DNA of 16,841 bases from an uncultured Bacilli bacterium (lineage in GTDB: Bacteria > Bacillota_I > Bacilli_A > RF39 > UBA660). The notes under the pieces were generated by a model, which made no database searches, was not told the origin of the DNA, and saw only the letters and a program-made list of their open reading frames with translations. This document shows, piece after piece, positions 5,507 to 12,959 of the stretch; position 1 is the stretch's first letter, and each line of letters opens with the position of its first letter. The stretch lies in NCBI GenBank assembly GCA_947589375.1, contig CANQAO010000007.1, positions 1-16,841 of the forward strand, given 5' to 3'. Made by a program: the position numbers and the translations under genes.

Positions 5507-6010
5507 TTATCTAATAATACCAACTACAAAAAGTAATAGAATGTTGTAGGCATATTTAACTTTAAATTTAACTTTTAATGATAGTTCATTCATAGCTACC
5601 CATTTATCCACCATACTAACAATCCAAGTTTCAGCATATTTTGGTACTGATAAGTTAATTGGGAACATATGACTACGTATCATATCTTCTTCTTTTTGGC
5701 TTAACTCAAATTGGCTTTTAGCCGTTTGGACAGCCTCTTTAGGATGTACAAATGTCGAAATAAATCTTTCTTTGCAAGATCTTTCAGTAGGACTAATAAA
5801 GAAATCATGAAGCAAACCGCCTCTAGCGGTTTCCACATAATCTAAATGTAACATTTTACTAATTTTATATGAATAATATGCTACTTTCATTGAGTGATCA
5901 AATCGAGTCACTCCATGATGTTCGATATTCTTTATTTTCATAAATTCTTCGTTATTTAAGATATTTTGAACAATTCTCGAAAATTCTAAGTCTTGTTTTT
6001 CAATATTCAT
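5507..6010 (-). CDS. HD-domain phosphohydrolase
   Basis: HD-domain proteins are metal-dependent hydrolases of phosphate esters such as nucleotides. This 167-residue protein shows the diagnostic order of ligands: H39 in 'RFDHSMKVAYYSYKI', H68-D69 in 'GGLLHDFF', further histidines at H89 and H104, and D135 in 'SMVDKW'. The last ~20 residues (NILLLFVVGIIR) are hydrophobic and may attach it to the membrane. The family is common as a single gene in Firmicutes, and its substrate is not known. GAGGTGA before the ATG gives a good start. It has its own extended -10 promoter and terminator, so it is probably monocistronic. Confidence 0.88.
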   Translation of the reverse strand: MNIEKQDLEFSRIVQNILNNEEFMKIKNIEHHGVTRFDHSMKVAYYSYKISKMLHLDYVETARGGLLHDFFISPTERSCKERFISTFVHPKEAVQTAKSQFELSQKEEDMIRSHMFPINLSVPKYAETWIVSMVDKWVAMNELSLKVKFKVKYAYNILLLFVVGIIR

Positions 6011-6037
6011 TATCTAACTCACCTCAAGTACTTCGTC

Positions 6038-6046
6038 ATTATATCA
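6038..6046 (-). promoter_or_regulatory. extended -10 promoter of the HD-domain gene
   Basis: TGA followed by a perfect TATAAT on the minus strand, 28 bases before the ATG. No clear -35 is present. The same TGNTATAAT arrangement precedes the antitoxin-fic operon and the DUF3048 gene. Confidence 0.65.
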
Positions 6047-6072
6047 TATTTTTTAAAAAATTACAAATTGGC

Positions 6073-7137
6073 TTATTCCTCTTCTTCCGTGCCTTCAATT
6101 GTAAGGGTTTCACCTTCAGGCTGAATTTGAATATAAGTATTGCCATCATTTACTTTAATTTCTTTACCATCTTTATAACGATAAATAGTTTGACTAGAAC
6201 GGCTTTCTTTTTCCCAAGTAATTGGTACTGCATAACCATTAGTAATAAAATAGCCGTCACCAGAACCAATATTATCTAATTTTTGTCTGCCATATGAATC
6301 ATAAGCATAATTTTTAATTGGTGTAACAATTATATTTTTAACTGTATATTGTTTACCAGTGATTGCATCGACATGAGCAGTGCCTGACATACTACGTTTA
6401 TATACTTTAGCTTCTGGATCATACTCATATGATGTATCTGTATAGTGTGAATATCTAATATATACTTTATCCGCTTTTTTAGCTTCTTCTTTTTTATTAA
6501 TATTAATTTCATCCACACTATATTTTAATAATAAATCTTTATTTGTATCACGCATGTAGCCTTGTTCTTTCGCATAATCTTTAATTTTTTCCATACTAGT
6601 AAAAGCTGTATGCTCCGTAGCTTTATTTAAACTCTTATCGCGCCAAAAAACACTAGCAACTGTAAGACCATTGATATTATCGACTCCTAATCTACTAATA
6701 TCAGCCTTAGCATCATCACTCCAACCATAATGAACATAAATGGCATCATTTTCTAACGCATAATCCAAATAATAAGGCCTTGAACTACGTACAGAACCGA
6801 TTTTGGCGGTATCTTGGTCTTTGAAGATAGCCATTAAACGTGTAATTCCACCTTCGGCAATTATTTCATAAGTAATATATGCATCATCTAAACCCGCATG
6901 TGGCCATGCTTGATGGTTATTATTAATCATTACCGCAATTGGTCTTGATTTGGAATCCTCATCGACAATCTTTAATTTCTTCACGATTTTTTCTTCGACA
7001 ATTTTTTTCACGTCTTTATTAGTGTAGAAGAAATAAGCTCCTACCCCAATTAATACTAATACTAACAATAAAAATAACCCAAAAATTTTTTTCTTTTTTG
7101 ATTTTCTTTTTCCGTGTCTAGCTTTATGACTGGCCAT
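6073..7137 (-). CDS. DUF3048 (YerB-family) membrane-anchored protein
   Basis: A 354-residue protein. A very basic N-terminus (MASHKARHGKRKSKKKK) and one membrane helix at about 18-38 place the body outside the cell. There is no lipobox cysteine, unlike the Bacillus YerB lipoprotein. The conserved DUF3048 region is clear: RPIAVMINN (residues 65-73), AWPHAGLDDAYITYEIIAEG, TRLMAIF, KIGSVRSSRPYYLDYA and IYVHYGWS. A C-terminal half includes 'GSGDGYFITNGYAVPITWEK', also typical of the family. Biochemical function is unknown, although it is conserved in Firmicutes and is assumed to act at the envelope. AAGGAG before the ATG supports the start. The C-terminus ends in acidic residues (GTEEEE). Confidence 0.92.
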   Translation of the reverse strand: MASHKARHGKRKSKKKKIFGLFLLLVLVLIGVGAYFFYTNKDVKKIVEEKIVKKLKIVDEDSKSRPIAVMINNNHQAWPHAGLDDAYITYEIIAEGGITRLMAIFKDQDTAKIGSVRSSRPYYLDYALENDAIYVHYGWSDDAKADISRLGVDNINGLTVASVFWRDKSLNKATEHTAFTSMEKIKDYAKEQGYMRDTNKDLLLKYSVDEININKKEEAKKADKVYIRYSHYTDTSYEYDPEAKVYKRSMSGTAHVDAITGKQYTVKNIIVTPIKNYAYDSYGRQKLDNIGSGDGYFITNGYAVPITWEKESRSSQTIYRYKDGKEIKVNDGNTYIQIQPEGETLTIEGTEEEE

Positions 7138-7159
7138 ATCATCACTCCTTCTATTTTAA

Positions 7160-7168
7160 ATTATATCA
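7160..7168 (-). promoter_or_regulatory. extended -10 promoter of the DUF3048 gene
   Basis: TGA plus a perfect TATAAT on the minus strand, 22 bases before the ATG. It lies directly downstream of the terminator of the glycosidase-family gene, so the two are separate transcription units. Confidence 0.65.
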
Positions 7169-7177
7169 AAGTTTTCA

Positions 7178-7222
7178 TAAAAAAGAGACATATATATACT
7201 TTTCCATTGTAAATATATGTCT
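7178..7222 (-). terminator. terminator of the glycosidase-family gene
   Basis: Inverted repeat AGACATATAT (from 7186) and ATATATGTCT (to 7222) with a loop of about 15 bases, followed on the minus strand by a T-rich tract (TCTTTTTTAT). It lies 18 bases after the stop codon at 7241. Confidence 0.75.
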
Positions 7223-7240
7223 AATTCTTTATTTTTATCA

Positions 7241-8281
7241 TTATTTAACTGCAATCCAAGCATTAGGAATCGCTCTAGTTAAATTTTGGCCATTACCATT
7301 AATCGGTTTGTTTACCAGCTTATTATCGATAACTAACCCACATGAGGTTCCACCATCTAAATTAGCAGCATTATAAGCACCATAATTAAGCAAAATTTCC
7401 GTTAAATCGACCATATCGGCACCAGCAATTCCATGTGCATAATCACGGCCATCCATCACTAAAAATAACACAATACCATCTTTTCTTTGCGCAATTGCAC
7501 TTCTTGGAGCACTACCCCATCCACCATTACCTTTAACAAATGAAGGCTTACCATTGACAATTAAAAATGGTCCAAAATCAACGGCATCTCTGATACCAGC
7601 TTTCACTGCTTGTTCAGCAGTCATGCGACTTAAAACAAGTTTGTTTTCATGGTTAAAACCAATAAGACCACCATTGCCCCCGGGACGTGGTTTGTTACTT
7701 AAAACTTTACCATCTTGAATCACAATGCCATGAGGCACGCCACCATTACTATTATAATTAGGATCGACAAACCCGCTAGCATTCATCGCAACTACTGCGC
7801 CATTATTTTTAGCCATCGTCGTCAACATTTGTCCTTTAGTTCCCATATACTTAGAAACAGCCACTTTAACTTTACTAGGATCATAGATTGCAACTAAATA
7901 ACCACGCATTTTATCACCAGTAATATCAATTCTTTTATATGAATCATTAGAATTATGGGTAAGAATTTCTTTTTCATATTTATTTAAATACATCGTAGAT
8001 GAACTATACTGATTAAAGACAATTTGGTTAACGTCCGTATCTTCGCCACTTTCTTTAACATAATTATCTTTTAACACTTCATCAATCGTTTTATCACTAT
8101 AAAAAATTGTCGCCAAATACTGATGATTCATCGTTGTCATCGCTGAAGTAATTAGCCACACGCGAAAATTCTTCCACGGGCCATATAAGGCAAAAGCAAA
8201 AGAACCACCTAATAAAACGAAAATACTTAAACAAATAATTAAAATTTTCACCGGTTTTTTAAGTCTTCTTTTATTTGGCAT
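7241..8281 (-). CDS. phosphodiester glycosidase (NAGPA) family membrane-anchored protein
   Basis: The 346-residue product starts with a basic stretch and a membrane helix (about residues 11-33), so the catalytic part faces outside. The domain matches the NAGPA / exopolysaccharide-associated phosphodiester glycosidase family: VVAMNASGFVDPNYNSNGG, then PHGIVIQDGKVL, APRSAIAQRKDG (about 258-269), and the hallmark NLDGGTS (about 307-313). In animals the family removes GlcNAc from phosphodiester caps; in bacteria it is linked to surface polysaccharides, with the substrate undefined here. The start at 8281 is chosen over an ATG-like codon 14 codons upstream because GAGGAAG lies 5 bases before it. 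That site sits inside the end of the preceding gene, and the frames overlap by 11 bases, indicating translational coupling. Confidence 0.9.
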   Translation of the reverse strand: MPNKRRLKKPVKILIICLSIFVLLGGSFAFALYGPWKNFRVWLITSAMTTMNHQYLATIFYSDKTIDEVLKDNYVKESGEDTDVNQIVFNQYSSSTMYLNKYEKEILTHNSNDSYKRIDITGDKMRGYLVAIYDPSKVKVAVSKYMGTKGQMLTTMAKNNGAVVAMNASGFVDPNYNSNGGVPHGIVIQDGKVLSNKPRPGGNGGLIGFNHENKLVLSRMTAEQAVKAGIRDAVDFGPFLIVNGKPSFVKGNGGWGSAPRSAIAQRKDGIVLFLVMDGRDYAHGIAGADMVDLTEILLNYGAYNAANLDGGTSCGLVIDNKLVNKPINGNGQNLTRAIPNAWIAVK

Positions 8282-8846
8282 ACTTAACTTCCTCTTTTCC
8301 AAAATATTGTTTATCATTATCAAAATCGATATATTTCTTATAAACCACTAAATTTCCTTTATTTAATTGTAATTTATTATTGTTTTTGGCCCACTCATTA
8401 TATTCCTCGACGTTTTTGTTATAATTCTTAATATCAGAAATAAAATAATTCATCGCGCCTTCATATGTTGATTTAAAGATCGTACATTTACTACTAACAT
8501 TGGGATCGGCAAATTTAACCTGGCAATTTTTCTTTAAAAATTTACTATTTTTTTCAACCTCGGTAATCTTTTTTTCGTAGTTTTCAATTAAAATATTCCA
8601 GCCTTCAACATTACGGGAAAATTCTTCAATAAAAGTTTGTTGTCTTTGCTCATAAAAATAATCACGCGCTTCGGCAAAATTTAAAACACTGATATTAAAT
8701 TTATCATAATAATTTAAAATTTGTTTCATTTTTGCCGTAGTTAATGCTTGATCTTCCTTAAAGCTTGAAACGAATTTATATACTCCAAAAGCAAAAAGAC
8801 TTAAAAACATCACTACAATTAAAATACTAATTATTTTTTTCTTCAT
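8271..8846 (-). CDS. membrane-anchored coiled-coil protein, unknown function
   Basis: 191 residues. An N-terminal signal-anchor (KKKIISILIVVMFLSLFAFGVY) is followed by an extracytoplasmic part rich in charged, helical sequence (about 30-110), probably partly coiled coil. A cysteine pair (NCQVKFADPNVSSKC) separated by 13 residues could form a disulfide. I recognise no family. Its stop overlaps the start of the NAGPA-family gene by 11 bases, so the two are expressed together and may act together at the cell surface. AAGGTG before the ATG is a reasonable ribosome binding site. Intact and similar in composition to neighbours. Confidence 0.75.
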   Translation of the reverse strand: MKKKIISILIVVMFLSLFAFGVYKFVSSFKEDQALTTAKMKQILNYYDKFNISVLNFAEARDYFYEQRQQTFIEEFSRNVEGWNILIENYEKKITEVEKNSKFLKKNCQVKFADPNVSSKCTIFKSTYEGAMNYFISDIKNYNKNVEEYNEWAKNNNKLQLNKGNLVVYKKYIDFDNDKQYFGKEEVKYAK

Positions 8847-8891
8847 ATTACATACACCTTACACTACTATATATTAAGTTTATCAGAAAAT

Positions 8892-8929
8892 AAAAAAAAT
8901 GTAAATATTTGTCTAGTAATTTACATTTT
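8892..8929 (-). terminator. terminator of the metallophosphoesterase gene
   Basis: An 11-bp perfect stem (AAAATGTAAAT at 8896-8906, ATTTACATTTT at 8919-8929) followed by T4 or more on the minus strand, directly after the stop codon at 8934. Confidence 0.8.
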
Positions 8930-8933
8930 CTAT

Positions 8934-9926
8934 TTAATGATGGACTTTGGTATGCTTCTTTTGCCTAGAAACCTCTATATAATTAATGCCAGATAGATTT
9001 TCACATATCCTTTTTGGTGATTTAAAATTCAATTCCATTTGAATATCCGCATTTACGGATACTTTATTATCCTCAATACTTAAACTGCGAAGATGGATAT
9101 TATTAAAATTACCAGCATCATCAAGCGATAAAATCACTTCTAAAAACCGCGGTTTTAAAATTCGATCATATAGTAAATAAGAAAGTGATGGAATTTTTAT
9201 TTTTAAATTATCATTATAAAAATTATAGGCAAAAGCATGCGAATGTCCACTTAAAATAATTTGATTTTGTAATACTGGATATTCCACATTGCAGCCTTTA
9301 TGTTCTAAAAATATTTGTGAATTATTAATATTTAAAATACTAAAGCCATAGCCAATCGGTACTAAATCAGGACGATTATTTTTTAAAACTTTAGCCGCAT
9401 CTAAACCTGTTTGTTTTAGAGTCTGCTTTTCATGATCGCCTAAATTGATATAATTCAAAATCGTGCGTTCATAAGGATACTCAGCTATAAAATGTTCCAG
9501 TTGTTCACTTGGGCTGGCAATGACTTTTTGACGGGTATCACCACATGAACCATCGATAAAGTCACCGCAATTAATAATAACATGCGTATCATTTTGAAGG
9601 CAATATTCATAAACATAATCAGCTAATCTGATATCAGCTAGACGATGGCCATCATGCATATCACTAAGGGCGATAAACTTAAATTCATGAGGATTGGTTA
9701 GTTTTAAATCAGCTGTATGCATCAGTGGTTTATTAAGCTTAACATTTAAAGTATGTCTAATATCTCCATTATCATAATATGTACGATTAAAAAGACAGCC
9801 TTTTTGTTCTAATCTCATAATGCGTTTATGAGTTTCAATGGGTGATTTTTTCAGTACTCTAGCGATATGATTTAAATATTCTTTTTCTAAAATAATATTA
9901 AATAATCTCTTATCTGTCTCTTTCAT
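8934..9926 (-). CDS. calcineurin-like metallophosphoesterase with N-terminal HTH-like segment
   Basis: 330 residues. Residues 1-60 look like a winged-helix segment (LARVLKKSP-type helix, then 'IMRLEQKGCLFNRTYYDNGDIRHTL'). From about 82 a metallophosphoesterase core follows with metal ligands in order: D89 and H91 (SDMHDGH), D122 (CGDFID), the NLGDHE motif at 161-166, H209 (LEHKG), and H228/H230 (SGHSH). The family hydrolyses phosphate mono- or diesters using two metals. The third motif is normally GNH(D/E); here asparagine is replaced by aspartate (D164), while the catalytic histidine H165 remains. GGGAGG 6 bases before the ATG supports the start. The gene follows uvrC by 48 bases on the same strand, separated by a stem-loop; the substrate is unknown. 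Confidence 0.85.
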   Translation of the reverse strand: MKETDKRLFNIILEKEYLNHIARVLKKSPIETHKRIMRLEQKGCLFNRTYYDNGDIRHTLNVKLNKPLMHTADLKLTNPHEFKFIALSDMHDGHRLADIRLADYVYEYCLQNDTHVIINCGDFIDGSCGDTRQKVIASPSEQLEHFIAEYPYERTILNYINLGDHEKQTLKQTGLDAAKVLKNNRPDLVPIGYGFSILNINNSQIFLEHKGCNVEYPVLQNQIILSGHSHAFAYNFYNDNLKIKIPSLSYLLYDRILKPRFLEVILSLDDAGNFNNIHLRSLSIEDNKVSVNADIQMELNFKSPKRICENLSGINYIEVSRQKKHTKVHH

Positions 9927-9938
9927 AATTAACCTCCC

Positions 9939-9962
9939 TTAACTATCATGATATATAGTTAA
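9939..9962 (-). other. inverted repeat between uvrC and the metallophosphoesterase gene
   Basis: A perfect 8-bp stem TTAACTAT/ATAGTTAA with an 8-base loop lies between the uvrC stop (9975) and the GGGAGG ribosome binding site of the next gene. There is no T tract, so it is not a standard terminator. It could be an RNA-processing or stabilising hairpin, or an operator. Confidence 0.45.
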
Positions 9963-9974
9963 ATACCTCTTATT

Positions 9975-11726
9975 TTACAAATCTTTTAAACTATCCAATA
10001 AATCCTTAGCTACTTTTTCTGGTAACACACTGGTCAGTTCTTCGATACTTTGTTTTTTGATGTTACTAATGGATTTATATTTTTTAAGTAATGTTTGTTT
10101 TCTTTTTTCACCAATACCGGCAATATTGTCTAATACACTTTCGTAAACTCCTTTGCTGCGAATTTGTTTATGATAATTAATCGTAAAATTATGCACCTCA
10201 TCCTGCATTCTTTCTAAATAATGAAATAGTTCACTACGTTTAGGAACAGCAATTTCTTTGGTTTCCGTAAGTAAAGCACTGGTATTATGCTTATCATCTT
10301 TTTTAAGGGAAACAACAAGAATATTTAAATTAAAATCATCAATAACCTCTTTAGCCACATTTAACTGGCCTAAACCACCATCGACAATAATTAAATCTGG
10401 CCGAGGTAAATCATCTTTTAGCACTCGGAAATACCGACGGTATATAACCTCGCGCATAGTTCCATAATCGTCGTTTTTATCCGTCGATATTTTATATTTA
10501 CGATATTCATTTTTAGCGGGTTTACCATCGATAAATACAACCATGCCCGAAACATTATACGTGCCAAACAAATGCGCATTATCGAATATTTCAATTCTAT
10601 CTAGCTTATCCATATTTAAAATATTTTTTAAATCTTCATTCGCTTTATTTACTTTTTCTTCGTCTTTTAAAAGCAAAGTAATCTGTTCTTCTAAACTTCT
10701 TTTCGCATTATCATTGGCCATTTGAATTAGTTTTTGTTTGACTCCTTTTACCGGTTTTTTAACTTTAATATTTAAATAACTTTCTAATAGTTTATCATCG
10801 ACCAGATTTGGTACTAAAATTTCTTTTGGTAAAAGGGAATTTTCATAAAACTTCGCAATATATCGTGTAAGCTCCTCTTCTTCACTATCGATAAGGGGAA
10901 TAATCGTATGATGATGTCCTTGAATTTTCGAACCTCTTATAAAAAATACAAAGACACTTAAATAGTTTTTAGCGCTATAAAAACCAAAAATATCGCGGTC
11001 GAGGTTATCATTAATTTCGACTTTTTGTTTTACTAAAGTGATATTAATATAATCTAATAGTTCTTTTAACTCCAAGGCCTTTTCATACTGCATATCATTA
11101 CTATAGATTTCAATTTCTTCTTTAATTTTATCTGTTACTAAAGTGTGGTCGCCTTTTAAAAAGCGAATGATATCCTGTTCCATTTTTTTGATTTTCTCTT
11201 CAGGAACTTTATGCGCACAATAGCCTAAACACTGACCGATGTGATAATACAAGCAAGGCCTTTTGTTATATGTCGTACATTTTCTTAACGGGTAAATGCG
11301 ATTTAATAAATTAACGGTTTTTCGGGCGGCCACTACATTAGGATAAGGTCCAAATAAACGCGTTTTATTTTTCTTTTTGTGTAAATGCCTCACGACTGAT
11401 AATCTAGGCACTTTTTCATTGGTAAGTTCAATATACGGATACGTTTTATCATCTCTAAGCAAAATATTGTATTTAGGATCGTGTTTTTTAATTAAATTAA
11501 GTTCTAAAATTAACGATTCTGTTTCACTAGAAACGATAATATATTCAAAATCTCTAATTTCACTAACTAATTTAGCCGTTTTCCCCGTATGCGATGAATG
11601 AAAATATGAATTTAAACGATTTTTCAAATCTTTAGCTTTACCGACATAAATAATCGTTCCATTTTCATTTTTCATTAAATAACATCCCGGTTTATGGGGA
11701 ACTAGATTTAATTTTTCTTGTAACAT
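9975..11726 (-). CDS. uvrC: excinuclease ABC subunit C
   Basis: UvrC makes the two incisions flanking DNA damage in nucleotide excision repair, after UvrA/UvrB load. The 583-residue protein is full length. In order it has an N-terminal GIY-YIG nuclease (GCYLMKN..., IIYVGKAKDLKNRLNSYF) for the 3' cut, a cysteine cluster (RKCTTYNKRPCLYYHIGQC), and a UVR motif around residues 200-230 (MQYEKALELKELLDYI). The RNase H-like nuclease follows (IEIFDNAHLFGTYNVSGMVVF, later DDYGTMREVIYRRYFR and PDLIIVDGGLGQLN), then C-terminal helix-hairpin-helices (GIGEKRKQTLLKKYKSI). The start is the ATG at 11726: a GTG three codons earlier is part of the GGGAGGTG ribosome binding site itself. It has its own strong promoter. 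uvrA and uvrB are not in the window, and no LexA box was seen upstream. Confidence 0.98.
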   Translation of the reverse strand: MLQEKLNLVPHKPGCYLMKNENGTIIYVGKAKDLKNRLNSYFHSSHTGKTAKLVSEIRDFEYIIVSSETESLILELNLIKKHDPKYNILLRDDKTYPYIELTNEKVPRLSVVRHLHKKKNKTRLFGPYPNVVAARKTVNLLNRIYPLRKCTTYNKRPCLYYHIGQCLGYCAHKVPEEKIKKMEQDIIRFLKGDHTLVTDKIKEEIEIYSNDMQYEKALELKELLDYINITLVKQKVEINDNLDRDIFGFYSAKNYLSVFVFFIRGSKIQGHHHTIIPLIDSEEEELTRYIAKFYENSLLPKEILVPNLVDDKLLESYLNIKVKKPVKGVKQKLIQMANDNAKRSLEEQITLLLKDEEKVNKANEDLKNILNMDKLDRIEIFDNAHLFGTYNVSGMVVFIDGKPAKNEYRKYKISTDKNDDYGTMREVIYRRYFRVLKDDLPRPDLIIVDGGLGQLNVAKEVIDDFNLNILVVSLKKDDKHNTSALLTETKEIAVPKRSELFHYLERMQDEVHNFTINYHKQIRSKGVYESVLDNIAGIGEKRKQTLLKKYKSISNIKKQSIEELTSVLPEKVAKDLLDSLKDL

Positions 11727-11749
11727 TTCTAGCACCTCCCTCTTTATGT

Positions 11750-11778
11750 ATTATAAGGTAAATCTTATTTTTTATCAA
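11750..11778 (-). promoter_or_regulatory. sigma-A promoter of uvrC
   Basis: On the minus strand TTGATA (-35, 11773-11778), a 17-base spacer and a perfect TATAAT (-10, 11750-11755). The -35 lies inside the last codons of the upstream YgjV-like gene. Start of transcription would be near 11743, leaving a short leader holding the GGGAGG site. Confidence 0.78.
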
Positions 11779-12241
11779 GCTTTATTATCGCCAAGATATT
11801 AGTCGTTAAAATCACAATTTGGACAATTATTCCCGCATAAGAAACCACATAAATATTATAAATAAGCCAGGTTATACTAGTTAAAAGCATGCCCCACCTT
11901 AAATATTTAGGATTATGATAGTTAATAATAATAGTATAAATAATCGTAGCGATAACTGGTAATAAAGTATAAAAGCCTTGATAAGTAAATAAACCTGATA
12001 CAATAAAAATAATAACAAAAATTATGGTCCACAGTACGCTTGATTTAATTTTGGTAAAAATAAGATTTCGGATAAGCGAAATCATACTCGTGATAAAACC
12101 GGACGTCCCGCCTAAGAGATAATAATGCATTGCCTTAAAGAAAAAGGCCAAGGTCTGCATGATTAAAATTTTATTAACCGTCCTACCAAAAGAACTAATA
12201 ATTAAAAATAACGCATAAATAAAACCTAATATTTGTCCCAT
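11765..12241 (-). CDS. YgjV-family inner membrane protein
   Basis: 158 residues with about five or six hydrophobic helices and very few charged residues. Family features include an N-terminal 'GFIYALFLIISSFGRT', then 'AFFFKAMHYYLLGGTSGFITSMISLIRNL', and a central 'GFYTLLPVIATIIYT'. The order and spacing resemble E. coli YgjV (Imp-YgjV family), including the Gly-rich loop followed by an N/R-containing helix and the 'LLPVIGT'-like motif. The family has no established function; transport is sometimes suggested. AGGTGAT sits just before the ATG. It is divergent from yigZ and lies directly upstream of uvrC, whose promoter overlaps its 3' end. Confidence 0.78.
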   Translation of the reverse strand: MGQILGFIYALFLIISSFGRTVNKILIMQTLAFFFKAMHYYLLGGTSGFITSMISLIRNLIFTKIKSSVLWTIIFVIIFIVSGLFTYQGFYTLLPVIATIIYTIIINYHNPKYLRWGMLLTSITWLIYNIYVVSYAGIIVQIVILTTNILAIIKLDKK

Positions 12242-12323
12242 AGTATCACCTATTTTATTAGATTACAATTATTTCAAAAGGTGAATTTAGCTTTAAATAT
12301 ATTATATTAGGAATGATTTAGTC

Positions 12324-12352
12324 TTGCTTTTTTACGGGCCATTTAATATAAT
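12324..12352 (+). promoter_or_regulatory. sigma-A promoter of yigZ with very short leader
   Basis: TTGCTT (-35), 17 bases, then a perfect TATAAT (-10). Transcription would begin near 12359, only about 9 bases before the ATG, so the mRNA would be nearly leaderless with just GGTGAT available for ribosome binding. Confidence 0.7.
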
Positions 12353-12367
12353 GAAATTGGTGATATA

Positions 12368-12949
12368 ATGAAATCGATTAAAAATAAAGTCATTCATGAA
12401 ATTATGATTAATAAATCAAGATTCATTACTGTTTTAACACCTTTTTATGATAAAAATGACCTTCATGATATTCTCGATAAATATAAAGAGATATATAAAG
12501 ATGCCACTCATTACTGCTACGGCTATATATTAGGTTCATACTCTAAATGTAGTGATGATGGCGAACCATCCGGAACTGCCGGCAGGCCGATTTTACAAGT
12601 TTTAGAAAACCATGAACTGACAAATATTTTATGTCTGGTCATTAGATATTTTGGTGGCATTAAATTAGGCGCGGGCGGACTATTAAGAGCTTATGCGAAA
12701 AGCGCGAGTGAAGCTTTAAAAGAAGCCACGATCTTAGATGTTATCGATGGCTATTATCTAGAAATTGCGTTTAAATACGATGATAGTAAATTTATCGATC
12801 GCTTGCTTAAAGAACAAATAATTACTAAAGAATTTGGAAGTTTTATCACTTATAAACTACAAATAAGTAAACAAGATTTTGCAAAAATCGAAATTCCTTT
12901 AAAAGAAAAAGCTATTATTAAAACAAAAGAACCTATACAATTTGTATAA
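12368..12949 (+). CDS. yigZ: YigZ/IMPACT-family protein
   Basis: 193 residues, the typical family length. The N-terminal UPF0029/Impact domain is diagnostic: KSRFI near residue 16, then SDDGEPSGTAGRPILQVLE (62-80) and VIRYFGGIKLGAGGLLRAY (91-109). A smaller C-terminal ferredoxin-like domain (DUF1949-type) covers about 130-193. Members (E. coli YigZ, Bacillus YvyE; eukaryotic IMPACT) are linked to translation and stress control, but the bacterial biochemical role is not settled. It is the only intact plus-strand gene in the core half. It has its own promoter, and its 3' end is built into a hairpin that ends transcription. The opposing zinc-ribbon gene stops 11 bases further on. Confidence 0.95.
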   Translation: MKSIKNKVIHEIMINKSRFITVLTPFYDKNDLHDILDKYKEIYKDATHYCYGYILGSYSKCSDDGEPSGTAGRPILQVLENHELTNILCLVIRYFGGIKLGAGGLLRAYAKSASEALKEATILDVIDGYYLEIAFKYDDSKFIDRLLKEQIITKEFGSFITYKLQISKQDFAKIEIPLKEKAIIKTKEPIQFV

Positions 12950-12957
12950 GTTCTTTT
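12925..12957 (+). terminator. hairpin at the yigZ 3' end, probably bidirectional
   Basis: A long inverted repeat (AAAAGAAC...GTTCTTTT with an inner TATACAA/TTTGTATA, one mismatch) overlaps the last yigZ codons and stop. T-rich tracts follow on both strands, so it can serve yigZ and the convergent minus-strand gene ending at 12960. Confidence 0.65.
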
Positions 12958-12959
12958 GC

